A stretch of 64,000 nucleotides of DNA from Sapria himalayana (taxonomy: Eukaryota; Streptophyta; Magnoliopsida; Malpighiales; Rafflesiaceae). Positions 13,600-24,451 of this stretch are shown here, one piece after another. The DNA lies in contig JAREIK010002280.1 in NCBI GenBank assembly GCA_029783825.1, positions 124,001-188,000 on the forward strand. The letters are read 5' to 3'. Position 1 is the first letter of the stretch. Each line of letters starts with the position of its first letter. The notes beneath the pieces were generated by a model. That model saw nothing but the letters and a program-made list of their open reading frames with translations, was not told the DNA's origin and searched no databases. A program made the translations under genes and the position numbers.

Positions 13600-13930
13600 A
13601 ACGGGCCGGCCCAGCACGGCACGGCCCGTTTTTCCCGTGCCCCGCCGTGCTACCGTGCCGTGCAGGGCACGGCACGGTCACTGTTCCGTGCCGTGCCCGG
13701 CACGGCACGGTATTTTATCCCACGGGCACGGCACGGCCCGTGGGCACGGTTCGGACGTGCCGTGCCGTACCCGGCCCGCTCGGGCACGTTTGCTCAACCG
13801 GGGTCCGGGTCCCGGAAGCCAAGCACGACGCAACCGGCAACACTGTTGCCGGTTGCGTGTTGCAACAGCCAAGCACGGGCACGGGCGCACGGCCCGTGCT
13901 TGGCACTTGGCAGTTGGCTACTTGGCTTGG
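13600..13930. repeat. Left subterminal repeat zone of the hAT element
   Basis: Dense copies of GGCACGG and its complement CCGTGCC in both orientations, with very high GC. In hAT elements such short subterminal repeats bind the transposase and are needed for excision. That role is inferred here from position and family. The long open frames in this zone are artefacts of GC-rich repetition. Confidence 0.8.
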
Positions 13931-14388
13931 CACTTTGAAAAAAATTTTTTTTTTAAATTTTTTTATTATTTTTCTGTTTATCTTTATTTAAGTTTATGTA
14001 ATAAAAAAAAAATAAAATTTTTTGTTTAAAAATATTACATTTAAAATAAAATGTAAGTATGTAAAAAAAAAATTAGAAAATTTATTTTTTTTTTCAAATA
14101 AGTTTAGCATTTTTTAATATTATAATGTATTAATTAAATATTAAGATTTAAAGTTAATAAATTTTAAAATAATATTTAAATCTTAAATTAATAATTAAAT
14201 ACATTAAGTTAGTAAAAATTTTAATGAAAAAAAATTTAAACTACGCAAATAAAAATTACCATTCATGCTTTTGAAACCAAAACTCCGAAAAAAAAAGTAT
14301 AAGTTTCAACTTCAACACAACGTATAATACAAAGTACAAATAAAGCGTATAAAAAATAAATATATCGAAAAAAAAGAGCAGATGAGCA

Positions 14389-16512
14389 TCAATCGTCAAG
14401 CGGCGTATAATGAGAATCATCAGCCGCAACATCAAGATCAGTATCATATGGGTCATCATCATCGGCAATCAGCTCCTCCGCCATCGTAGTGGATGTGGAT
14501 GCGACTGCAGTGTCTGTCACAGTCCCAGCTTCAGCACGATCACTGATGCTAAATCTCGAATCCTCCCAATCCTTCAAACATGCCAAGGCCTCAACCATAT
14601 CTGGACGTAATCTCGATCTCCTATCCGAAATCACGTTCACTGCAACAGAAAAAGCAGACTCCGATGCTACGCTCGACACCGGAGGAGTCAGTAGATCCCG
14701 TGCCATCCTAGATAGCACGGGATAGGCGGACTCATATGATTTCCACCACTGTAATAAATCAAGATTCTTATTGTCAGATGGTGATAGGATTGAGCAGTAA
14801 TCGGTATCTAAGTACCGAGACAGCTCGCTCCTATGTGAAGGTCCACCCCTACGTTTCCCCCTCGCTAGGTTAATGGAATATGGGTCATCTCCGAACAAGG
14901 TATCAGAGTCCGTACTCACAGTCTCAACACCACCACCACCATACCTAGTATCGTAGTATGTGAACAGGTCTGTCAACTTCTCGTAAATGAACCCTTGAGG
15001 TGGATCTTCCAGGTTCATGCACGAGGAAATGAAAGTCAGGGTGTTTTCAACCCCTTCCACCTTAGCCCTAGGGTCCATGCATGCTGCGAGGCAATAAAGA
15101 GATGGAATGGTGGACCAGTACTTCAGGTACTTGGTCTCCATCTCTGCAACCATAAGGCTGAGCGTCGGGTCCGCTCGATACATCCTAAACATGCTACTAA
15201 TGTTGCATATGCAACGGAGTGCAATGCAAGTGGTGGGTGTATAAACCGACGAACACATGTTCGTCGTGTCATAAAATATCTTCAGGAATTTCATAAATGA
15301 AATTCCTGAATCCCAGTCAGTGTCGTCAATAATAAGTTCGCCACTCTTACTATTGACGTAGTCGGATATCACGTGTTCGTATCCAACACATGATTCCAAC
15401 ATCAGGTACGTGTAATTCCAACGATGTCTCACATCAGATTGGAATTTCTTCTTCTTAAGATTCGCAGACAAACAGAGATTACCAAACTCTTGTAGTCTGC
15501 GAGGAGTGCGAATATACTTGAGTGCATTGCGTATATGTTCCAACGCGGTGGAACACACCTTCATACCCGCTTGAACTATAAGGTTAATAACATGACACAT
15601 GCATCTGACATGAAATATCTCTCCTAAAGGTGCGTCTCTAATATTCCTAACAAACATATTGATCGCTACTCCATTATTCGCAGCATTATCGAAAGTGACA
15701 CTAAAAATTTTATTTTGAATTTTATATTCCCTAAATATTTTCATCATACACTCAAAAATGGCCGGGCCATCATGAGGATGAAGAATCTCAGTGAATCCTA
15801 ATATTTTTTTATTTATTATCCAGTTTGAATCGACATAATGACTCGTGATACATGCATAAGAAGAATCATCGTGACATGTCCATATATCGGACGTCACGGA
15901 CACCACTCCACTAAATGCCAAAAATTCATTAATTATTTTTTGTTTTTCTAACTTATATATCTTTAGTATGTCACTCCTAGATGTGGACCTAGGAATCCTA
16001 CGATAGGATGGCTGAAAATAAGTCTGCATGATGCGGACTACCCTCGGATCTTCCGAAAATCTGATCGGAAGACCCATCAATGTGATGAGCCTGGCCATGC
16101 CGTCCCTACCCAACTCGTTGGAGTATACGAAGGGACTAAACTTTGAGACTGAACTCGATCCAGTCTCAAAAAATGTAGTGCCAAGTTGGGTTTGCCTAGG
16201 ATCTAACGGTCCATGTTTTTTGGAGCATATTTCAGAATGCCTCTTTAGGTGCCCAGTCCCACATGTACTCTTGCATGTTAAAAGTCGCATACAATATTTG
16301 CACTGTGCCATTTCATGTTCCTCACCCCTAACATCTAATTGTGTTATGATTTTAAAATGTGTCCAAACTACAGAAGTCCTCCTAGTTTTTTGTTTTTTAG
16401 AACTTTGGGCTGACATGACAGGAGAAACCAAAGTTTCAGGAGCCACGGACGTTTGTGTAACACTAACATTTTCATTTTCCAAATTTAAATATGTGTTAGG
16501 TGAATTCGGCAT
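14389..16512 (-). CDS. hAT transposase with BED zinc finger
   Basis: This is the cut-and-paste transposase of the surrounding element and acts in the nucleus on its terminal repeats. I chose the ATG at 16512, giving 707 residues. The open frame extends 29 codons upstream, but that part is hydrophobic, sits in leader-like sequence and lacks family features. The order is: a Ser/Thr-rich start; a BED-type zinc finger with C71-x2-C74 and H88-x3-H92 (AQCKYCMRLLTCKSTCGTGHLKRH); an RNase H-like core with SVTSDIWT and SVTFDNAANN supplying the expected aspartates; and the hAT C-terminal dimerisation region with LLQWWKS and SSVASESAFSV, followed by SDRRSRLRPDMVEALACLKD. It ends in an acidic tail. No stop or frameshift is visible. 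Length and motif order fit plant hAT transposases. Confidence 0.95.
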   Translation of the reverse strand: MPNSPNTYLNLENENVSVTQTSVAPETLVSPVMSAQSSKKQKTRRTSVVWTHFKIITQLDVRGEEHEMAQCKYCMRLLTCKSTCGTGHLKRHSEICSKKHGPLDPRQTQLGTTFFETGSSSVSKFSPFVYSNELGRDGMARLITLMGLPIRFSEDPRVVRIMQTYFQPSYRRIPRSTSRSDILKIYKLEKQKIINEFLAFSGVVSVTSDIWTCHDDSSYACITSHYVDSNWIINKKILGFTEILHPHDGPAIFECMMKIFREYKIQNKIFSVTFDNAANNGVAINMFVRNIRDAPLGEIFHVRCMCHVINLIVQAGMKVCSTALEHIRNALKYIRTPRRLQEFGNLCLSANLKKKKFQSDVRHRWNYTYLMLESCVGYEHVISDYVNSKSGELIIDDTDWDSGISFMKFLKIFYDTTNMCSSVYTPTTCIALRCICNISSMFRMYRADPTLSLMVAEMETKYLKYWSTIPSLYCLAACMDPRAKVEGVENTLTFISSCMNLEDPPQGFIYEKLTDLFTYYDTRYGGGGVETVSTDSDTLFGDDPYSINLARGKRRGGPSHRSELSRYLDTDYCSILSPSDNKNLDLLQWWKSYESAYPVLSRMARDLLTPPVSSVASESAFSVAVNVISDRRSRLRPDMVEALACLKDWEDSRFSISDRAEAGTVTDTAVASTSTTMAEELIADDDDPYDTDLDVAADDSHYTPLDD

Positions 16513-17109
16513 TTTTTTTTTCGTACGTTTTTCTAGAGAGAGAAGATTTAGAGAGAGAAAATAAAACAAAAAGTAAATTATATTACCCGGTAAAAGCAAA
16601 GAGGTCTCTCACGTGAAAGATGCACCGAAGCCCGCAGGAAGCTTTGAAGTTCAAAACTCAAATTGAGTTTCACGAAAATTCAAGCCGAAATCAATAAAAC
16701 GAGGGCCGAGCGAGAAAAACACGGTTTATGTGAGAGAGAGAAAAAATTGAGAGGATTAATGTTTTTGAAAAACATAAATTCTATAGGGAGGGGGGTAGAT
16801 TATATAGCCTAAAAAAAGTTTTTGTTTAAAAAAAAAATTATTTTTTTATTATTTTTTTGAATTTTTTTATTAAATTTAATGGGCAGAATCACGAGGACCG
16901 TCGGATTCTGCCCCCTAGCCGTTGGCGTCGAATCCAACGGCTGAAAATCGATCTACGTTTGAATTTTTTTTTTTTTTTACCGTTATTTTTTTCATTTATC
17001 TCGGTTTTCGGCGGAAAAGACCGCGGGTCGGGTCTGTTTGGACCCGACCCGCGGTCTTTTTTCCGGGGGGGCCATGGTGCTGGTGCTGGGTGGTTCGAGT
17101 TCGAGACTT

Positions 17110-17412
17110 CGAGCACGAGTCACGACTCAGTGCTCAGTGGTCACGCGGTCACGCCACGGCACGCGTGGCACTGGCGGCGTGCCACGCGTGCCTGCGGGAC
17201 CGGCACGGGATGGACCCGTGCCGGCGTGCCGTGCCTAGGCACGACCCGTGCCGGGCCAGGCACGGCACGGCTCGTGCCATGCACGGCACGTTTCGTGCCT
17301 TGCTTCGACCGGGCACGGCACGGGCCCGGGCACGGTTTTTTAACGTGCCGGGCCGGCCCAGGCACGGCCGAACCGTGCCGTGCCTCGTGCCGGGCCGGGC
17401 CGGCCCGGCCCG
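17110..17412. repeat. Right subterminal repeat zone of the hAT element
   Basis: Mirror of the left zone: many GGCACGG/CCGTGCC words in both orientations, up to the terminal repeat. The stretch between the transposase start and this zone (16513-17109) holds the presumed promoter side of the element, including poly-T tracts and a G/C-rich palindrome CGCGGGTCGGGTC...GACCCGACCCGCG at 17021-17056. Confidence 0.8.
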
Positions 17413-17459
17413 TTTGACACCTCTAGGCCGGGCTAACCCTGCCCGTTTGATACTTCTAG

Positions 17460-19660
17460 GTATTAAATGAAAGGATTTCACTAAATTGTGATTTTTATAA
17501 AATTGAATGAATAATAGTGAAATCGAATCTATAATTGAGAAAAATTGGTGAACTTGGTGGGAAAATGAATTGGAGGACAAAATAACAAGATAAAGCCATG
17601 ACATTTTTAATGTCATGGCTTGTTTATACTAGCACGTACCTATTGAGAAGTTGTGACATCCTTTCTTGACTACAACTCTACAAATAAGTCGTAGAAAACT
17701 TTAAATGTCATGACTTAACTACCCGATTATCATAATTTTTTACTGTGCAATATATTCTTTATGACCATAATATTATCCTAGAGTCATAGGTGTATTAATT
17801 CCAAAAAATAATTTTAGCCATGACATAATTTCTACCTCATGGCGATGGAAACTATGTGCAAAATTGGTACAACAAGACATGTATTTTATCACATTAATTT
17901 CATTACAAAGCCAAAAATTATGCAACATCAAATAATTTTAGTTATGACAAATTTTTCCACAATGACTATGTGGTCCACAAAGTAATTATCTCAGTCACTA
18001 TATTTTTGTAGCCATGACTTTGTGCACTGGAGAGTAATAATCTTGGTCATAGAATTCTTGCTACCCTAAACACATGATCTAGAGAGAAATTTCTTCAATT
18101 ATTATTATGTTTGCTGGAATAACTTTGTATTCAAAAGAGGAATTATCTATGTCAAAGTATTCATGCGCTGCTTAACTTTTTGCTCTAGAGTGGAATCAAA
18201 CAATATCCATTGTCATGACCTCAACCTAAAGTGATGACTCTCAAAATGAAAATTCACATAGCAACCTAATAAACCCCCAAAGATAAAAAAGAAAAACTTA
18301 GAGATATTCAAAGGGAGCTAGATGATTTATGTTTCGAGACCAAGAACATGTCAAACCTAAAAGGATATGAATTGCAACCCCTAAGTAGGAACAAATTCAT
18401 GATGCATGTAAGCAATGATTACTTGGAAACTATATTTGAGACTTAGATTCGAATATTACATATCATTGGGAACCCTCGAAAGTATCAAATCTCTCGCCCA
18501 TAACTTTTCCCAATGTTAGGCTAAAGAGGGATCGAAGATTGGTTTAAATATATGTATATGATTATAATTATATAATATTTTATTTAAAAAAATTATATTC
18601 TGAATGATGTTGGATATTAATTAGAATAGAGATTTAGGTTCCATACTAATATAGATTTATATAAGTTGGATGTGGAAAACTATGACAAGTAAGTCATAAA
18701 ACAATCTCTTGAGGTTGGATATGAAAGGAAGTGACAACCCTTCTATTATTACCTCATGAGATAAACTTAATTGTCAAAATCTTAAATGTATATAAGTTTA
18801 ATTGATATGAATATGATACTCACAAATGTGAAAGTACAAACATATCTATGCCCATTCCATTGTATATATTCTAGAAGAACTAGTATTTGAATGATAATGA
18901 GATATGTAGAATATTTAACCTAGGAATTTTACCATTGTGTCGGAGTCATGTGTTGGCCATGGTGGATGGTGATATTAAGTCACGAAACACACACAATGGG
19001 ATATGCTTCATAAGGTGGTAATAGTCATGTGATCATTTTCTCTTATATGACTTACATAGATGAATGTATTAGAAAGATTCATGTTAATTGATGTGAGTAT
19101 GTCACTTATGAAGTAGAAATCTCAAATACAACTTATATCATATTATTTCATATCTTTTATGATAACTAAGGTCGAAATAAAAATGCACAATTAAAGAAAT
19201 CATCAAGAAATAATTAATGTATTACCTAAAAGGAGTAGAAGTATGGATGACCAATAGACAGAGTAAGTATGATTTTGGTAGTAAAATATCAAAGAAACAA
19301 TTATTATGTGACTATCCTTGGTAGTGACAGCCCAAGGTTTACAACCACCTTGTATGCTAAGGTGAAAAATTAAGAAATTTATATCATCCTACCTTTCATC
19401 TAATAATCAAGCATAACATCACCTTAATATTAAACAAAAGTTATTATACATAAGAAAGTAAATAAGTCCTAGAGTATGAGTATCAATCTAAGACCCAAGT
19501 TTTTCTTTTTAAACTTGAGTAGTAATTAATTTACCATTGGTTAGTCAATCTGTATGAGATTGATATCTAGAATTACATCCACTTTACTATTTATAAGACC
19601 CATATACTTACAAATCTCAATTGGAAGAAATCAATCATGCAATGAGCCTTTGAAATCATG
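17460..19660. repeat. Dispersed repeat R2, copy 2
   Basis: Homologous to 5470-7700 over its length, in the same orientation. The corresponding words are TTGGAGGACAAAATAA, CATTGGGAACCCTCGA, TATTCTAGAAGAACTA and TTTAACCTAGG. It starts right at the outer hAT element and stops near the gypsy gag remnant. Coding function is not recognised. Confidence 0.65.
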
Positions 19661-20104
19661 CCATAAATAATAAGATTTAGGGGTACAATAAAATTGCAAT
19701 GAATTTTTAGTACAATTGGTAAAATTATTTTAGTTTGATTGATAAATTTGAGTTGACATAATTATCTTTGAAAAGAAATACTTTTGTTTCTAGTTGTCTA
19801 GATAACTATATTCACTTAGTATTTGTTTTGTGATTTGTGTTTTTTTGTAGTCACCATACTTTATAAACTAAAGATTTGGGACTGAGCCAATACATCTAGA
19901 CCCAAAAATTGAGAGAATGAGAAGAAACATATTGTGGAATAAAGCTAAAAAAACTTGAAAGATAATGACCCCAATGAAAATAACAAAGGAGGTGCAAAAC
20001 AAGTTATTTAACAACTCATTCCTCAACATATTTTGAGACTATTGTAGATCAATATTGATGGAAAACTACTTTGGGATTCACTTGGAACCAATATGTGCAA
20101 ACCA

Positions 20105-20620
20105 TTTTGAGTTGAAGCCTATTCTCATTTCCATGATAAATAATATCAATATGATGGATAATTTTCATAAGATATGAATAGTCACATTGCAACTTTCGTG
20201 GACTTGTGTGAAATTATAAGGATGAATGGAGTTTGCTCTAATATGATAGAGTTATGATGTTTCTCATTTTCTTTCAGAGAAAAAGTTAGGACTAATTCTA
20301 GTACTTATCTAGATGATCTTTTATTTAACTTGTTCTTCCTACCTCAAATTACATCTCAGTTAAGAGAGAGATAAGTCAATTTAGACAAGAATATGATGAG
20401 ATTTTGTATAATACTTAGGACTGGTTCAAAAATCTACCGAGGAGGTGCCCACAATATGGAATTGAATTATGGTATCAAGCCTAGATATTCTACAAAGATT
20501 TAAAATACATGATATGGTGTATAATTATAATAATATTGGTTGGCCTCTTCATAAATAAGTCACATGAGAAGACTCATTTCTTATTTGAATAGCTAGTAAA
20601 GAATAACTATCAAACTCTAA
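20105..20620 (+). pseudogene. Ty3-gypsy gag fragment, broken
   Basis: Across several frames and stops the sequence follows the retrotransposon gag domain: FELKP near 20110, a middle segment, then WFKNLPRRCPQYGIELWYQ near 20420-20480 (family form W..FKELLRKCPHHG.PxWxQ), then FYKDL and, near 20590, LVKNNYQTL (family ASNNYQW). Gag forms the particle in which the element RNA is copied. It is inactivated by many stops. The pattern is that of Athila/Tat-type plant gypsy elements. Neither a primer-binding site nor LTR termini could be located. Confidence 0.7.
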
Positions 20621-21530
20621 ATAAAATAGAAAGTGGAAGGAAGCAAGTTGGAGTATTTGAGTTGGATAGAATAATAGTGATGAAGATGAAGCTTGACATA
20701 TTTGATATTTCTAGCAAGTTTGAAGTACAACATGACAAAAGGCCAAGTTTAGGAGAAAGATCATTTTGCAACAACAAGAATTAGCAAATTTCATCCTAAT
20801 TTATGATGTCAAAGAAGGTAATATTGTATAGAATAGAGAATAATGTCTCTATACATTATTATCTAGACTTAATAAATCAGAATAATTTATCATATTTAAG
20901 TTATGGAAATATGTAGTAGAACATGGGACAATATCAAGATAATTTTGCAAGTAACTCAATGACATTTCAAATACAAGGAGCTTCGAGTTCTAACTACAAC
21001 AACTTGAAAGGAGCAGAAAAGTTATGATTTTAGAAGAGTATTTTTGTGCTACTAATGAAGATAAAGAAAAGAAATGATGTATAAAAAAATTAAATGGAAG
21101 AGATGAAAATAAGGCTACATAATAAAGACATAATGATGAAGACTATTGAGAATTAAATTATGTAACTAACATTTATGAGAACAACATCAATGGAACATAA
21201 AGAAATATTGAGGCAAAACCAAAGAAGTACATGTCCATAATACTCAGAAATAATAAATAATTAGAAAGGTAGAAAATTGAAGAGGACTCCAAAGGGGATG
21301 CTGATGTAGAAGATGAAAATATGATTGATAGTGTCATGAATTTTTCAAAATTCACACTTCCCAACACCATGACATATGATGTCATGACTTTTTCAAAAGT
21401 CATGATACTACTAATTCTTGTTACTCAACTTATGCCACAAGATATCACACAAGAACTTGTTAAATTGGAGAAGGAGACGCAAATGAACTGATACAACAAA
21501 TAGAAGGATGACATCCCAAATAATGATTAG
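20621..21530 (+). pseudogene. Degenerate continuation of the gypsy internal region
   Basis: After the gag core the sequence keeps a weakly coding look, with a YSEIINN..KGRKL segment near 21235 that resembles the AITLRSGK-EL motif ahead of protease in Athila-like elements. Stops and frameshifts are frequent. The assignment rests on position and one motif. Confidence 0.35.
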
Positions 21531-22540
21531 TTTAGTGACTTTATTATGCCAGCTAATTTTATCAATTATGTGATATCCAAAAAACTCGTTGATGAAATTA
21601 GATTCATAAGTATATGAAGTTATACAAATACTAAAGTGGAATTTCATATAAATATCAATTTCATAAATATTATATTGTTAGTTTGGTCATTCAAAAGTGA
21701 AATGACTCATTTTGATCTAAATGGATATTCAGATTGTTAGAAAATAATAGGTCCAAGGATTTATTCATTTAATCTATGTGATGATGCTTAAATTACTTGA
21801 CTTAAAGTATGTTAGACATAGAATGATGATTGAGATATTATGCAATGACTCCTTATCTTAAAGGTATACAATATGGTTATCAAAAAATAATTAAATTATC
21901 TCTCCTTGAGGGTCATTCACAACATCATTTTAGGCCACTCTATCAACTATCCTTAATGGTTACTTCATAGGCATATTCTTATTCTCTAGTCTCAAGCATC
22001 ATAAAGACTAAAGATTGACATGATTTATAAGTATTTTACTTATGATTTCATAAAGTACCATACTTTCATAATTAATATATGATTCCCTCAAGTTTCACTA
22101 GTAAAAACTATATAAGTAAAAAAAAACTCATAAGGTCATTCAACACCTTATGAGTCACAACATACTCATATATGTCCCAAGTATTACCTATCACTATCAT
22201 ACTTGGTAATTGACATGACTCACATACTAAAAGTGAGCGTTTTATATAATATTCATCCTAATCAAGATCTAGTTCTTTTAAGATATATACAATGGATTGG
22301 CATTTAAAAACTCTCACACTTTTGGCTTCATAAGTATCATACCCATGATAATTAATATATCCAAATTTTAGGGTTTCAACATTTATGTTTTTCTCATGCA
22401 TCATAGTCAAAAAAGCTATCACTTCTTTACAACCATATGCATGGGCCATCCTTATAGTTTACCTATCATTATTCAACAAGAAAATCTCAGTCAAACCTAT
22501 AAATAGTTGAAATTTAAGTTCAAGTTCAATTTTATCATAA
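21530..22540. repeat. End of repeat R2 followed by repeat R1, copy 3
   Basis: 21530-21900 matches the end of R2 copy 1 (about 7715-8060), and 21900-22540 matches R1 copies 1 and 2. In copy 1 of the family (5470-8790) these parts are continuous with the rest of R2. Here they are separated from it by the gag-bearing 1.9 kb. Confidence 0.6.
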
Positions 22541-22790
22541 TCCATCTATATATTTAATAAAAAAATAAATCAAACATATATATTCATAAATAAAATTAAT
22601 TTTACCTCACATATCTTAAATTATACAAACCATAAATCTATGTTATTTTTGTATAAATTTCCAAATATATCCTAGAAAGGGTAGGTTTGGAGCCATACCC
22701 CCCAAGTCTAGTAATTGCATTCTTACATTCCTTATATGTTAGTGGAACACCTAAGGAATGCTAAATTTAGCAATAGGATTTGGTAGTTAT

Positions 22791-23222
22791 TGTCACTTTG
22801 CTTGTTGCGTAGTGAGAGAAGAAGAATGATAGATTTTTTTAAATTTGTCTATCTTTTACATTTATACTCAAATAACTCTTCTTACTTTGAGAAAGAAGTC
22901 ACATCTTTCAGATGAAAGTCACAATGTCGACCTTTATCCCTTATGCTTGAGTTGCAAATCTATAAAGTAGTAATGACTTTGGACTACATTTTGATTTTTC
23001 TATATGTCACTTTGCTTGTTGCATAGTGGGAGAGGAAGAAGAATGATAAATTTTTCTAAATTTCTCTATCTTCAATATTTATACTCAGATAACTCTTCTT
23101 TACTTTGAGAAATAAGTCACATCTTTCAGATGAAAGTCACAATGTCGACCTTGATCCCTTAAGCTTGAAGTTGCGAATCTAAAAAGTAGTCATGACTTTG
23201 GACTACATTTTGATTTTTCTAT
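22791..23222 (+). repeat. Tandem duplication of a 214-bp unit
   Basis: TGTCACTTTGCTTGTTGC begins at 22791 and again at 23005. The units stay alignable to their ends, including GATGAAAGTCACAATGTCGA and GACTTTGGACTACATTTTGA, with scattered substitutions. The stretch after it to about 24040 shows no gene, only recurring ATGACTT words. Confidence 0.85.
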
Positions 23223-24039
23223 AAGACAAAGTTGTGACACAAGAAATGTCCATGACTTAGGTTTATTGCGTATTTAACATGAAGATTCAGTACTATGAAG
23301 TGGTCTTAGCTTCATACATTTGCCTTCTTGTATTTAATAAAGAGTCATGATCTTGTGAAATGGTCTTCATATGGTGAAGGACTTCTAATATTGATATATG
23401 GCCATGGTAAAGTGAAATGGTTGTGGTATTGGCATTGGTCCTTCTTGATTGTTATTTTATTGTGACACTAGAAATAGTCGTGCCATTAAGAAAGTCTCTC
23501 ATGTGCTTTATATGGCTACAATACTAGGAAATGTCTATGACTTTCCTAGTACTGTCTTTTCTTAGTACTATGGGTGATCATGATATTGGGTTTGTCTTTT
23601 CTTATATATTATGTTGTCTTAGTACTGCAAAGATTCTATGGGATTGACACTTAGGAAATGACCAATAATAAAAGTCATAACTTTTCTTTTATTTGAAAAC
23701 AATAGTCAAGAACTTGAAAAATGGTCATACTTGATTAATATCATTTATAGCTTTTAATATTCTAAAAGCCATGGCCCTTAAATTGAGACCATTGAATCAA
23801 ATTAAAGATGAAATTATGGTACTTTGACTTGGCTATGACATTGAGTACTAGTGAGGTGCTTAGTTACTACAGTATAGAATTAATATCATAGCTATTTAAA
23901 TATATTTAAGATAAGTATAACTATGATTCCATAATAATTTAACATCCACTAAAAATATAGTATATAATTTATTTTGTTATATGTTTCCTTAACCGTCTAT
24001 TTTGTATCTCTGTTTTATTTATAGGTATTGGTACTAATA

Positions 24040-24169
24040 TGTTGAGAGATTTGATACATGGAATTAAGAGAATAATGGTGGCCAACTTAGTGGGTGGAGA
24101 AAAATTTTGGACTATGACCCAATATGCTCTAAAAACCTGACTCAATTCTATTTTATGTTGAACCCTAAT

Positions 24170-24207
<38 letters not shown>

Positions 24208-24451
24208 TCCGTAATCAAAAGGGTGTGGTCTATTCTTCTTCTTCTCTCTCTCTCTCTCTCGATTGTGTACTGAAATGTTTTGGGTAATAATTATACAAGT
24301 ACTATGTGCTTTTCTAGTGAACGTAACTAGTCGTATTGAATGGGTAGTGAACTATGTTAAAACCAATATTAGTTGTGGTTGTGTTATATTCTTCTTGTTC
24401 CTTGTGATATTTTATTATTTTTTGCACAATCCATTGATATTATGTTTAGCA
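24040..24451 (+). mobile_element. Possible solo LTR of a Ty1-copia element
   Basis: The segment GTGAACGTAACTAGTCGTAT (about 24318) followed by GTGAACTATGTT looks like the conserved 3' part of many plant copia LTRs (GTGGACGTAGG...CCGAACCACGTT). A related segment occurs at 57049-57090. A TGTT start at 24040 and an AGCA end at 24451 are plausible borders, but no clear 5-bp duplication was found. It contains a (TA)n and a (CT)n tract. Confidence 0.4.

Larger units (their letters stand above)
13589..17425 (-). mobile_element. Complete hAT transposon, 3.84 kb
   Basis: Both ends carry the same terminal inverted repeat, TAGAGGTGTCAAACGGGCCG, with no mismatch over 20 bp. The flanks are GGCCGGGC at 13581-13588 and at 17426-17433, a perfect 8-bp target duplication. 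One intronless transposase gene fills the middle on the minus strand. Perfect ends, perfect duplication and an open frame argue for recent insertion and perhaps present-day activity. The GC-rich subterminal zones differ sharply from the AT-rich host DNA. The insertion site is inside an older hAT of related type. Confidence 0.95.
13207..17458. mobile_element. Older non-autonomous hAT element, split by a younger hAT
   Basis: The left end reads TATAAGTGTCAAAAGGGC (13207 on). The right end, read inwards on the other strand, is TAGAAGTATCAAACGGGC (from 17458). Outside them lie GGTCTTAA (13199-13206) and GGTATTAA (17459-17466), an 8-bp target duplication with one mismatch, as expected for hAT. Its own sequence is only 13207-13588 plus 17434-17458, about 407 bp, GC-rich with GGCACGG words and no ORF. 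It is a MITE-like deletion derivative that needs transposase from elsewhere. Confidence 0.8.

Noticed and set aside
13479..14029. Overlapping GC-rich open frames of 67-170 codons on both strands
   Set aside because: They run through the hAT subterminal GGCACGG repeats. Their composition (Arg/Ala/Gly/His) is that of the repeat, and frames on both strands stay open.
14410..16564. Plus-strand open frames opposite the hAT transposase
   Set aside because: They are the antisense shadow of a long coding region and have no domain of their own.
14389..16599. Full 736-codon frame as the hAT transposase
   Set aside because: The first 29 codons are hydrophobic leader-like sequence; the ATG at 16512 begins the family-like protein.
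16857..17616. Open frames of 66-186 codons on both strands at the right hAT end
   Set aside because: Same cause: GC-rich repeat sequence, crossing the element border into host DNA, with no domain.
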